A stretch of DNA of 64,000 nt. Origin: Vicia villosa. Its lineage: Eukaryota > Streptophyta > Magnoliopsida > Fabales > Fabaceae. The position numbers and the translations under genes are program-made. Shown here in pieces: positions 46,482 to 59,500 of the stretch (positions within the stretch are counted from its first letter, which is position 1; every line of letters begins with the position of its first letter). The notes under the pieces were generated by a model. The model searched no databases and was not told the DNA's origin. It saw nothing but the letters and a program-made list of their open reading frames with translations. The stretch is from assembly GCF_029867415.1 (NCBI RefSeq), contig NW_026705227.1, positions 913,001 to 977,000 on the forward strand. Direction: 5' to 3'.

Positions 46482-49400
46482 TGTACTCGTGTAATGTGTA
46501 TACTATTGTACTATGTTTCAATACCCGTATTAACCGTCTGAAGGGGATAATTATAGACTTATCTTGTTTGGATTGCTACATATTGAATATTTAAAATCAT
46601 AGTATTTAAGTCAAAAAAAATTAAATGACGTGGAATAAATTCATAAATTTCATTTCAAGGTAGATAACTAGCTGAATATTTTTAAATAATATTTGGATTG
46701 AAAAATCTTATTGAATGGAAAATAGAATAAAGTGTGGCAAGATGATAAATTTGAAAAAAACTAATATATAAAATTTACAATATTTAATAAAGGCCTATCA
46801 AGTGACTAGTTTAATTTAGTATGTACCTTTCATATAATAAACATCGTGTTAAAGTCCTTTTATGAATTAATTTTCAAATAAATTTAGAGCATTCAACTTG
46901 TGTGGTCTATGTTTTATTTATATTCCACTAGTGTAGTCTATATTTTTCGTTCCCCTAATATTCTCTTCAAAGTAACTTTAATTAAAATAATATGTACATA
47001 TTAGTTCACAAAATAATAATTACTTGGTAAATTTTATTCACTATGGGACAAGCCTTAGTGATTTATTCAAAACATAATTGTGACAGGTAAATATACGCAC
47101 TATAAAGTTATATATATAATTAAAAGTAACAATTACCATCTCCAATCTATTTATCTCTCTTTTATATGAATATAGTTTATTCTCTCTCTCACTCTACTTA
47201 ATTCAGAAATCACAAAATAGATTAGAAGGTAAGTTGTCGAGTGAACGATAACTTAATGTTAAATATGGTGGTGGTGTAAATTGGGACTCTCTAGTCTCAA
47301 TCATGCAATGCAATGATTATTCTAAGGTTGAAAGGAATTCGGGTAGTTTGGATTATGACCTCTTAGACTTAATTTTGCAGTGAGATGGACACTCGTTGGA
47401 TGTAAGGAATTGTCGTGGTGTGGATTAGGACCTCCTGGACTCAATCTTGCAATTCCATGAACGTTTCTAGTTTTCAAGAAATCATGGTGGTGTGAATCTG
47501 GACCTCCTGGACTCAATCTTTCAATGCGATGAACATTCCTCGTTTGTAAGGAAACATGGTGGTGTGGATCTGGACCTTCTGGACTCAATCTTGCAATGTG
47601 ATGAACATTCCTCGTTTGTAAGGAAAGATGGTGATGTGGATCGGGACCTCCTGGACTCAATTTTGCAACATGATCGACACTCGTTGGATTTAAGGAATTG
47701 TCATGGTGTGGATTAGGACCTCCTGGACTCAATCTTGCAATTTCATGAACATTTCTAGTTTGCAAGAAATCATGGTGGTGTGAATCTGGACCTCCTGGAC
47801 TCAATCTTTCAATGTGATGAACATTCCCCGTTGGTAAGGAAACATGGTGGTGTGGATCTGGACCTTCTAGACTCAATCTTGCAATGTGATGAACATTCCT
47901 CGTTTGTAAGGAAAGATGGTGATGTGGATCGGGACCTCCTGGACTCAATTTTGCAATGTGATGATCACTTTTTGGCTGTAAGGAATTGTCGTGGTGTGGA
48001 TTAGGTCCTTCTGGACTCAATCTTGCAGTGCGATGAACACTCCTCGTTTGTAAGGAAACTTGGTGATCAATATGATCCTTAATATCAATAAAGCGATGAG
48101 TTGCTTTGGAATTTCCCATCAACAATGCTAAAAGAGATACTTCGATAAGCATTATTGAAAAGAACTTGTTTAGCAAATTTGCCATCGCTAAAATATTAAA
48201 GACTACAATGTTGATACACACAAACACACAAAATGTGTTAGAAAAACATAATGAGAAAATATAAATTATATATATGAGCAACAGTTTTTTTGTTTGAACG
48301 GCATGCTAATTGCAAACATTAATTTGAATGTCTATAACAAGTAATTTTTACTCAACAACTTAATTATTGTTTTGAAAATAAAACTATTACTTTAAAATAG
48401 AACTATTTGTTATGTATTTCGCAAAAAAAATTATTAAGTATGAGTAATAAATTACTTAATTTCTCAACAATCACACTATTGTTGGGAAAACCTTCTTATT
48501 CCTTCAACAACAACAACTAGTTTTAGTGGTTGAAATTTGATTTGTTTTTTTTAATTATTTTACTATATTTAAGAAAGAGTTGTATCAACAACAAATTTTG
48601 TTGCTGGTAATAAAATAATTTTGGAAAAATCATAATATATATAGATTGATAAACGATATATAAAAAAAAAAATTGAAATTTTCAATTTCAATCACCAGAT
48701 GGGGCATTTCCTTATACTTTTGGAAAAATATATTACAATTAATTAAATATAGTAAAATATATTAAAACTAACTCCTTTACTCTTTTTAATAAATATAGTT
48801 GTATATAAAATAAACTTACATCTTATGTTTGGTGAACTATATGGACTAATTTTTTTGGCACTAAGTGTAAAAGAAACTTTAAATTCTAAAACCTAATTAG
48901 TTAAGATGGATTCATCTATTCTAAACAATTTAAATTCAATTTAGTTGTAGAGTTCTAAAGTTGCCCCTTCTCATTCAAAAATCCAGTGAGTTGTAGACAA
49001 CCCGTTTCCCAAAATTACCTCTCGAAAGGTATAAACATCTTCTAATCCAAATGGCTTCTATCGTTAGCTCACTTTCTTAAAATAAATCTATGTAAGACTC
49101 CTCGAGTACATTTATTCCCAGAGATATATTCCTTTTCAAAGCTATCAACTCTTATGGTATATGTCTTTTTTATTTACCGCATTGGTAGTCCATGTATTTT
49201 GATCCCCTAATTCCTCTTAATATAAATTTTTATGACAAGCAAATATGGTATAGTTCATATAATAATAGATTACATGGAAAGTTATATTTACTACAGAGAG
49301 AATTGGTGATACTTTCAAAACGTAATTGTGACAAGTGAATATAAGAATTATCACTTTATATTTATTATTCAAAGTGTAATACCCCGAATAATATGCGTAT

Positions 49401-51525
49401 AGAATGGTATTATTCGACATTTTATATCTGGTACTGAGTACAACCAAAAGTGTCTAGATGACATCCAATACATGTATGATAAAAGATACAATCATAGTAC
49501 ATATACAACATAAATCATGGAATAAAATACTAGAATAGGCTAGACAACAAAATCAAAACAAAAAAATAGATAACAAGATCTTTAAATCCTTCATGTCATC
49601 TTTCCTTTTCATCAGTAATTCACCTAATTACCACAAATATTAAACATAGGGTGAGATATAACTATTTCAGTGCAGTTCTAACTACACCGTATGTCTTCTT
49701 GGTCATGGTGCTCTCATGTTCTACTCTATTAATAATGTTTCTTTCTCAACCTTCCATATTCTACAATCATAAAAGAACGTGGATCGAGATCCAATTGATC
49801 TCATATGGTGTGTGAATATCAACACTCGGGTCAAACGACCCATGTCTACCTCTGGATATGGATAGTTACGTGGGACATCTTTCTTGGGCCACAACTCTTC
49901 ACATAAGTTTGGACACATATCACAGACTCCCTAGTACACAAATAATGTCTTTCTCCCACCAACACTTTTCACATAATTCCGGACACCGCTCAGAGACTAC
50001 AACCTTCATATGGACCATACTCCCATTATTGGTAACAAAATCTTAGGCATCCATAAAGAGCCTCGATATCCCCCAAAATTGTACATTGTTTGTTTCCATT
50101 GAAACCTAACATTCAAAACATATACCAACTAGGAGTATGGTTGTGTTTCCGAATAACTCAATACGATGGGATTTATATCACCCTAGGGTTTTCTCACCAA
50201 ATGTATTATCTTTTTTTAACTTACTAAAAAATTATCAAGGCATCATCATGATTCATGATTTAACTATCTTAATCAGTTAGCCTATATGAATTTCAAATTA
50301 AATCCACCAAGGGTGGTAACCGCTTACGGGCAGAGAGTAACCAGTTATAGGTCGGTTAAAACTCAAAAATTTGCTAGTTTTTCATGTTTTCTCAAATCTG
50401 AATCCATTTAAGTCATGTACTAACATAAAGTGAACACTGACAACATATCACACAGCAGATGCATCATAATTTCACACGCATTCATAAAAATCAACAATCA
50501 ATTCATGATTTGTAATCAAGAAAAGAAATAAATTCAACTTAGTATACCCCAACCTATCATGAATTTATATTAAATAATGAGTGGTATCTAGCTACACATC
50601 ATTGCTACCCAAGTCACGAAAATATCATGTGATCTAACAAAACCTTTCGTGGTAATGTTTGTGTAAAAAATTACCCTTTTGCACTCATGTCTATATTGAA
50701 CACAGGGCATAGACCATGTCACCCTTGTCCAATTCAATATTGGGCCCTTAGACATTTATTCTATTACGCGGGATGAGAAAGTTCTATCTAGGTCACTCAT
50801 GTCCCTTAGCATGATTTGTGGAGTGCCCGTGAACTATGTTAACGGCCATCCAATTACGGTTAATATTTGATCAATAAAAAAAATACTCGACTCCTACATC
50901 TATATATGGTTCGTAGTGGATTCATGTCGAAGGGTTGTATACACCACTGTCTCCATGAGAATAACTTATGACACTTTGCATAAATTTCTATGTAGAATTC
51001 TCTTAGCGAGTCAATCCAGTATAAATATTACTCCTAATATTCATACCTATGTGAAGACTTGATTACTCTTTATCCATAATCCATGAGATCTGATCGTCAG
51101 TCTATCCATACAATAGTCTCAATGATTTAATATTTTCCCACTTCACAGTAAAGCACGACTAAAGATAATTTGAGAATACTGTCCTTATGTTTCATGGGAT
51201 CTCATGATTATGTCGCACTTAACATTTCATTAAACAGAATAGCTATTCTAGGGACTTTATTATTTTGGAAAAACAAACATAATAAAGAAATGTCTTTTAT
51301 TATTAATATATGATTTGATACAAGTACAAAAACTATTGGCATCTAGGGCTTACACCGTCAATCTCCCACTAGCACTAGATCCCATCAGGCATACACCTAA
51401 TACCCATAGATCTAGTATGGCCATCATACTCTGAATATCTTCACATCTCATATATCTATTATCTCTCGAATGAGGTGATATTGCCTAAATATGCGACTTA
51501 CTATATGTTTAAGTATGCGAAAATT
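46482..51525 (-). repeat. CLE array unit 5 (5044 bp)
   Basis: Sister of unit 4 but without the retrotransposon; the empty site lies at 48689-48693. It carries CLE gene 5 and the two LTR relics in the spacer (48282-51525), with no other gene. Confidence 0.95.
47322..48185 (-). CDS. CLE: Multi-CLE peptide precursor, copy 5 (10 CLE motifs)
   Basis: Intact 287-residue precursor. It shares with copy 4 the Lys in the signal region, Thr before motif 1, Leu4 in motif 3 and Val before motif 6. The one protein difference I see is Arg in place of Gly in the linker before motif 8. Signal peptide, motif spacing and degenerate motif 10 are unchanged. Unlike copy 4, its upstream region is uninterrupted, so the pair compares the same protein with and without a large retrotransposon about 0.5 kb upstream of the start codon. 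Confidence 0.9.
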   Translation of the reverse strand: MANLLNKFFSIMLIEVSLLALLMGNSKATHRFIDIKDHIDHQVSLQTRSVHRTARLSPEGPNPHHDNSLQPKSDHHIAKLSPGGPDPHHHLSLQTRNVHHIARLSLEGPDPHHHVSLPTGNVHHIERLSPGGPDSHHHDFLQTRNVHEIARLSPGGPNPHHDNSLNPTSVDHVAKLSPGGPDPHHHLSLQTRNVHHIARLSPEGPDPHHHVSLQTRNVHRIERLSPGGPDSHHHDFLKTRNVHGIARLSPGGPNPHHDNSLHPTSVHLTAKLSLRGHNPNYPNSFQP

Positions 51526-54500
51526 TGTACTCGTGTAATGTGTATACTATTGTACTATGTTTCAATACCCGTATTAACCGTCTGAAGGGGATAATTATAG
51601 ACTTATCTTGTTTGGATTGCTACATATTGAATATTTAAAATCATAGTATTTAAGTCAAAAAAATTAAATGACGTGGAATAAATTCATAAATTTCATTTCA
51701 AGGTAGATAACTAGCTGAATATTTTTAAATAATATTTGGATTGAAAAATCTTATTGAATGGAAAATAGAATAAAGTGTGGCAAGATGATAAATTTGAAAA
51801 AAACTAATATATAAAATTTACAATATTTAATAAAGGCCTATCAAGTGAATAGTTTAATTTAGTATGTACCTTTCATATAATAAACATCGTGTTAAAGTCC
51901 TTATATGAATTAATTTTCAAATAAATTTAGAGCATTCAACTTGTGTGGTCTATGTTTTATTTATATTCCACTAGTGTAGTCTATATTTTTCGTTCCCCTA
52001 ATATTCTCTTCAAAGTAACTTTAATTAAAATAATATGTACATATTAGTTCACAAAATAATAATTACATGGTAAATTTTATTCACTATGGGACAAGCCTTA
52101 GTGATTTATTCAAAACATAATTGTGACAGGTAAATATACGCACTATAAAGTTATATATATAATTAAAAGTAAGAATTACCATCTCCAATCTATTTATCTC
52201 TCTTTTATATGAATATAGTTTATTCTCTCTCTCACTCTACTTAATTCAGAAATCACAAAATAGATTAGAAGATAAGTTGTCGAGTGAACGATAACTTAAT
52301 GTTAAATATGGTGGTGGTGTAAATTGGGACTCTCTAGTCTCAATCATGCAATGCAATGATTATTCTAAGGTTGAAAGGAATTCGGGTAGTTTGGATTATG
52401 ACCTCTTAGACTTAATTTTGCAGTGAGATGGACACTCGTTGGATGTAAGGAATTGTCGTGGTGTGGATTAGGACCTCCTGGACTCAATCTTGCAATTCCA
52501 TGAACGTTTCTAGTTTTCAAGAAATCATGGTGGTGTGAATCTGGACCTCCTGGACTCAATCTTTCAATGCGATGAACATTCCCCGTTTGTAAGGAAACAT
52601 GGTGGTGTGGATCTGGACCTTCTGGACTCAATCTTGCAATGTGATGAACATTCCTCGTTTGTAAGGAAAGATGGTGATGTGGATCGGGACCTCCTGGACT
52701 CAATTTTGCAATGTGATCGACACTCGTTGGATTTAAGGAATTGTCATGGTGTGGATTAGGACCTCCTGGACTCAATCTTGCAATTTCATGAACATTTCTA
52801 GTTTGCAAGAAATCATGGTGGTGTGAATCTGGACCTCCTGGACTCAATCTTTCAATGTGATGAACATTCCCCGTTGGTAAGGAAACATGGTGGTGTGGAT
52901 CTGGACCTTCTGGACTCAATCTTGCAATGTGATGAACATTCCTCGTTTGTAAGGAAAGATGGTGATGTGGATCGGGACCTCCTGGACTCAATTTTGCAAT
53001 GTGATGATCACTTTTTGGCTGTAAGGAATTGTCGTGGTGTGGATTAGGTCCTTCTGGACTCAATCTTGCAATGCGATGAACACTCCTCGTTTGTAAGGAA
53101 ACTTGGTGATCAATATGATCCTTAATATCAATAAAGCGATGAGTTGCTTTGGAATTTCCCATCAACAATGCTAAAAGAGATACTTCGATAAGCATTATTG
53201 AAAAGAACATGTTTAGCAAATTTGCCATCGCTAAAATATTAAAGACTACAATGTTGATACACACAAACACACAAAATGTATTAGGAAAACATAATGAGAA
53301 AATATAAATTATATATATGAGCAACAGTTTTTTTGTTTGAACGGCATGCTAATTGCAAACATTAATTTGAATGTCTATAACAAGTAATTTTTACTCAACA
53401 ACTTAATTATTGTTTTGAAAATAAAACTATTACTTTAAAATAGAACTATTTGTTATGTATTTGGCAAAAAATTATTAAGTATGAGTAATAAATTACTTAA
53501 TTTCTCAACAATCACACTATTGTTGGGAAAACCTTCTTATTCAACAACAACAACTAGTTTTAGTGGTTGAAATTTGATTTGTTTTTTTTAATTATTTTAC
53601 TATATTTAAGAAAGAGTTGTATCAACAACAAATTTTGTTGCTGGTAATAAAATAATTTTGGAAAAATCATAATATATATAGATTGATAAACGATATATAA
53701 AAAAATATTTTGAAATTTTCAATTTCAATCACCAGATGGGGCATTTCCTTATACTTTTGGAAAAATATATTACAATTAATTAAATATAGTAAAATATATT
53801 AAAACTAACTCCTTTACTCTTTTTAATAAATATAGTTGTATATAAAATAAACTTACATCTTATGTTTGGTGAACTATATGGACTAATTTTTTTGGCACTA
53901 AGTGTAAAAGAAACTTTAAATTCTAAAACCTAATTAGTTAAGATGGATTCATCTATTCTAAACAATTTAAATTCAATTTAGTTGTAGAGTTCTCAAGTTG
54001 CCCCTTCTCATTCAAAAATCCAGTGAGTTGTAGACAACCCGTTTCCCAAAATTACCTCTCGAAAGGTATAAACATCTTCTAATCCAAATGGCTTCTATCG
54101 TTAGCTCACTTTCTTAAAATAAATCTATGTAAGACTCCTCGAGTACATTTATTCCCAGAGATATATTCCTTTTCAAAGCTATCAACTCTTATGGTATATG
54201 TCTTTTTTATTTACCGCATTGGTAGTCCATGTATTTTGATCCCCTCATTCCTCTTAATATAAATTTTTATGACAAGCAAATATGGGATAGTTCATATAAT
54301 AATAGATTACATGGAAAGTTATATTTACTACAGAGAGAATTGGTGATACTTTCAAAACGTAATTGTGACAAGTGAATATAAGAATTATCACTTTATATTT
54401 ATTATTCAAAGTGTAATACCCCGAATAATATGCGTATAGAATGGTATTATTCGACATTTTATATCTGGTACTGAGTACAACCAAAAGTGTCTAGATGACA

Positions 54501-56562
54501 TCCAATACATGTATGATAAAAGATACAATCATAGTACATATACAACATAAATCATGGAATAAAATACTAGAATAGGCTAGACAGCAAAAACAAAACAAAA
54601 AAATAGATAACAAGATCTTTAAATCCTTCATGTCATCTTTCCTTTTCATCAGTAATTCACCTAATTACCACAAATATTAAACATAGGGTGAGATATAACT
54701 ATTTCAGTGCAGTTCTAACTACACCGTATGTCTTCTTGGTCATGGTGCTCTCATGTTCTACTCTATTAATAATGTTTCTTTCTCAACCTTCCATATTCTA
54801 CAATCATAAAAGAACGTGGATCGAGATCCAATTGATCTCATATGGTGTGTGAATATCAACACTCGGGTCAAACGACCCATGTCTACCTCTGGATATGGAT
54901 AGTTACGTGGGACATCTTTCTTGGGCCACAACTCTTCACATAAGTTTGGACACAGATCACAGACTCCCTAGTACACAAATAATGTCTTTCTCCCACCAAC
55001 ACTTTTCACATAATTCCGGACACCGCTCAGAGACTACAACCTTCATATGGACCATACTCCCATTATTGGTAACAAAATCTTAGGCATCCATAAAGAGCCT
55101 CGATATCCCCCAAAATTGTACATGGTTTGTTTCCATTGAAACCTAACATTCAAAACATATACCAACTAGGAGTATGGTTGTGTTTCCGAATAACTCAATA
55201 CGATGGGATTTATATCACCCTAGGGTTTTCTCACCAAATGTATTATCTTTTTTTAACTTACTAAAAAATTATCAAGGCATCATCATGATTCATGATTTAA
55301 CTATCTTAATCAGTTAGCCTATATGAATTTCAAATTAAATCCACCAAGGGTGGTAACCGCTTACGGGCAGAGAGTAACCAGTTATAGGTCGGTTAAAACT
55401 CAAAAATTTGCTAGTTTTTCATGTTTTCTCAAATCTGAATCCATTTAAGTCATGTACTAACATAAAGTGAACACTGACAACATATCACACAGCAGATGCA
55501 TCATAATTTCGCACGCATTCATAAAAATCAACAATCAATTCATGATTTGTAATCAAGAAAAGAAATAAATTCAACTTAGTATACCCCAACCTATCATGAA
55601 TTTATCTTAAATAATGAGTGGTATCTAGCTACACATCATTGCTACCCAAGTCACGAAAATATCATGTGATCTAACAAAACCTTTCGTGATAATGTTTGTG
55701 TAAAAAATTACCCTTTTGCACTCATGTCTATATTGAACACAGGGCATAGACCATGTCACCCTTGTCCAATTCAATATTGGGCCCTTAGACATTTATTCTA
55801 TTACGCGGGATGAGAAAGTTCTATCTAGGTCACTCATGTCCCTTAGCATGATTTGTGGAGTGCCCGTGAACTATGTTAACGGCCATCCAATTACGGTTAA
55901 TATTTGATCAATAAAAAAAATACTCGACTCCTACATCTATATATGGTTCGTAGTGGATTCATGTCGAAGGGTTGTATACACCACTGTCTCCATGAGAATA
56001 ACTTATGACACTTTGCATAAATTTCTATGTAGAATTCTCTTAGCGAGTCAATCCAGTATAAATATTACTCCTAATATTCATACCTATGTGAAGACTTGAT
56101 TACTCTTTATCCATAATCCATGAGATCTGATCGTCAGTCTATCCATACAATAGTCTCAATGATTTAATATTTTCCCACTTCACAGTAAAGCACGACTAGA
56201 GATAATTTGAGAATACTGTCCTTATGTTTCATGGGATCTCATGATTATGTCGCACTTAACATTTCATTAAACAGAATAGCTATTCTAGGGACTTTATTAT
56301 TTTGGAAAAACAAACATAATAAAGAAATGTCTTTTATTATTAATATATGATTTGATACAAGTACAAAAACTATTGGCATCTAGGGCTTACACCGTCAATC
56401 TCCCACTAGCACTAGATCCCATCAGGCATACACCTAATACCCATAGATCTAGTATGGCCATCATACTCTGAATATCTTCACATCTCATATATCTATTATC
56501 TCTCGAATGAGGTGATATTGCCTAAATATGCGACTTACTATATGTTTAAGTATGCGAAAATT
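51526..56562 (-). repeat. CLE array unit 6 (5037 bp)
   Basis: Standard unit with CLE gene 6 and a spacer (53325-56562) with the two LTR relics. Some spacer variants agree with units 4 and 5 on its left part and others with unit 7, suggesting exchange between neighbouring units. Confidence 0.95.
52365..53228 (-). CDS. CLE: Multi-CLE peptide precursor, copy 6 (10 CLE motifs)
   Basis: Intact 287-residue precursor that is closest to a consensus of the family. All nine good motifs keep Pro4, Gly6 and Pro7, and the signal region has the common LLNMFFS form. Motif order is A(E5) B C D A B C D A and degenerate B. Motifs 2 and 6 are both KLSPGGPDPHHH; motifs 3 and 7 are RLSPEGPDPHHH; motifs 4 and 8 are RLSPGGPDSHHH. 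Start choice, TATA box and fossil motif after the stop are as described for copy 1. This is a good reference copy for judging changes in the others. Confidence 0.92.
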   Translation of the reverse strand: MANLLNMFFSIMLIEVSLLALLMGNSKATHRFIDIKDHIDHQVSLQTRSVHRIARLSPEGPNPHHDNSLQPKSDHHIAKLSPGGPDPHHHLSLQTRNVHHIARLSPEGPDPHHHVSLPTGNVHHIERLSPGGPDSHHHDFLQTRNVHEIARLSPGGPNPHHDNSLNPTSVDHIAKLSPGGPDPHHHLSLQTRNVHHIARLSPEGPDPHHHVSLQTGNVHRIERLSPGGPDSHHHDFLKTRNVHGIARLSPGGPNPHHDNSLHPTSVHLTAKLSLRGHNPNYPNSFQP

Positions 56563-59500
56563 TGTACTCGTGTAATGTGTATACTATTGTACTATGTTTC
56601 AATACCCGTATTAACCGTCTGAAGGGGATAATTATAGACTTATCTTGTTTGGATTGCTACATATTGAATATTTAAAATCATAGTATTTAAGTCAAAAAAA
56701 ATTAAATGACGTGGAATAAATTCATAAATTTCATTTCAAGGTAGATAACTAGCTGAATATTTTTAAATAATATTTGGATTAAAAAATCTTATTGAATGGA
56801 AAATAGAATAAAGTGTGGCAAGATGATAAATTTGAAAAAAATAATATATAAAATTTACAATATTTAATAAAGGCCTATCAAGTGACTAGTTTAATTTAGT
56901 ATGTACCTTTCATATAATAAACATCGTGTTACAGTCCTTTTATGAATTAATTTTCAAAGAAATTTAGAGCATTCAACTTGTGTGGTCTATGTTTTATTTA
57001 TATTCCACTAGTGTAGTCTATATTTTTCGTTCCCCTAATATTCTCTTCAAAGTAACTTTAATTAAAATAATATGTACATATTAGTTCACAAAATAATAAT
57101 TACTTGGTAAATTTTATTCACTATGGGACAAGCCTTAGTGATTTATTCAAAACATAATTGTGACAGGTAAATATACGCACTATAAAGTTATATATATAAT
57201 TAAAAGTAACAATTACCATCTCCAATCTATTTATCTCTCTTTTATATGAATATAGTTTATTCTCTCTCTCACTCTACTTAATTCAGAAATCACAAAATAC
57301 ATTAGAAGATAAGTTGTCGAGTGAACGATAACTTAATGTTAAATATGGTGGTGGTGTAAATTGGGACTCTCTAGTCTCAATCATGCAATGCAATGATTAT
57401 TCTAAGGTTGAAAGGAATTCGGGTAGTTTGGATTATGACCTCTTAGACTTAATTTTGCAGTGAGATGGACACTCGTTGGATGTAAGGAATTGTCGTGGTG
57501 TGGATTAGGACCTCCTGGACTCAATCTTGCAATTCCATGAACGTTTCTAGTTTTCAAGAAATCATGGTGGTGTGAATCTGGACCTCCTGGACTCAATCTT
57601 TCAATGCGATGAACATTCCCCGTTTGTAAGGAAACATGGTGGTGTGGATCTGGACCTTCTGGACTCAATCTTGCAATGTGATGAACATTCCTCGTTTGTA
57701 AGGAAAGATGGTGATGTGGATCGGGACCTCCTGGACTCAATTTTGCAATGTGATGATCACTTTTTGGCTGTAAGGAATTGTCGTGGTGTGGATTAGGACC
57801 TCCTGGACTCAATCTTGCAATTTCATGAACATTTCTAGTTTGCAAGAAATCATGGTGGTGTGAATCTGGACCTCCTGGACTCAATCTTTCAATGTGATGA
57901 ACATTCCCCGTTGGTAAGGAAACATGGTGGTGTGGATCTGGACCTTCTGGACTCAATCTTGCAATGTGATGAACATTCCTCGTTTGTAAGGAAAGATGGT
58001 GATGTGGATCGGGACCTCTTGGACTCAATTTTGCAATGTGATGATCACTTTTTGGCTGTAAGGAATTGTCGTGGTGTGGATTAGGTCCTTCTGGACTCAA
58101 TCTTGCAATGCGATGAACACTCCTCGTTTGTAAGGAAACTTGGTGATCAATATGATCCTTAATATCAATAAAGCGATGAGTTGCTTTGGAATTTCCCATC
58201 AACAATGCTAAAAGAGATACTTCGATAAGCATTATTGAAAAGAACATGTTTAGCAAATTTGCCATCGCTAAAATATTAAAGACTACAATGTTGATACACA
58301 CAAACACACAAAATGTATTAGGAAAACATAATGAGAAAATATAAATTATATATATGAGCAACAGTTTTTTTGTTTGAACGGCATGCTAATTGCAAACATT
58401 AATTTGAATGTCTATAACAAGTAATTTTTACTCAACAACTTAATTATTGTTTTGAAAATAAAACTATTACTTTAAAATAGAACTATTTGTTATGTATTTG
58501 GCAAAAAATTATTAAGTATGAGTAATAAATTACTTAATTTCTCAACAATCACACTATTGTTGGGAAAACCTTCTTATTCAACAACAACAACTAGTTTTAG
58601 TGGTTGAAATTTGATTTGTTTTTTTTAATTATTTTACTATATTTAAGAAAGAGTTGTATCAACAACAAATTTTGTTGCTGGTAATAAAATAATTTTGGAA
58701 AAATCATAATATATATAGATTGATAAACGATATATAAAAAAATATTTTGAAATTTTCAATTTCAATCACCATATGGGGCATTTCCTTATACTTTTGGAAA
58801 AATATATTACAATTAATTAAATATAGTAAAATATATTAAAACTAACTCCTTTACTCTTTTTAATAAATATAGTTGTATATAAAATAAACTTACATCTTAT
58901 GTTTGGTGAACTATATGGACTAATTTTTTTGGCACTAAGTGTAAAAGAAACTTTAAATTCTAAAACCTAATTAGTTAAGATGGATTCATCTATTCTAAAC
59001 AATTTAAATTCAATTTAGTTGTAGAGTTCTCAAGTTGCCCCTTCTCATTCAAAAATCCAGTGAGTTGTAGACAACCCGTTTCCCAAAATTACCTCTCGAA
59101 AGGTATAAACATCTTCTAATCCAAATGGCTTCTATCGTTAGCTCACTTTCTTAAAATAAATCTATGTAAGACTCCTCGAGTACATTTATTCCCAGAGATA
59201 TATTCCTTTCCAAAGCTATCAACTCTTATGGTATATGTCTTTTTTATTTACCGCATTGGTAGTCCATGTATTTTGATCCCCTCATTCCTCTTAATATAAA
59301 TTTTTATGACAAGCAAATATGGGATAGTTCATATAATAATAGATTACATGGAAAGTTATATTTACTACAGAGAGAATTGGTGATACTTTCAAAACGTAAT
59401 TGTGACAAGTGAATATAAGAATTATCACTTTATATTTATTATTCAAAGTGTAATACCCCGAATAATATGCGTATAGAATGGTATTATTCGACATTTTATA

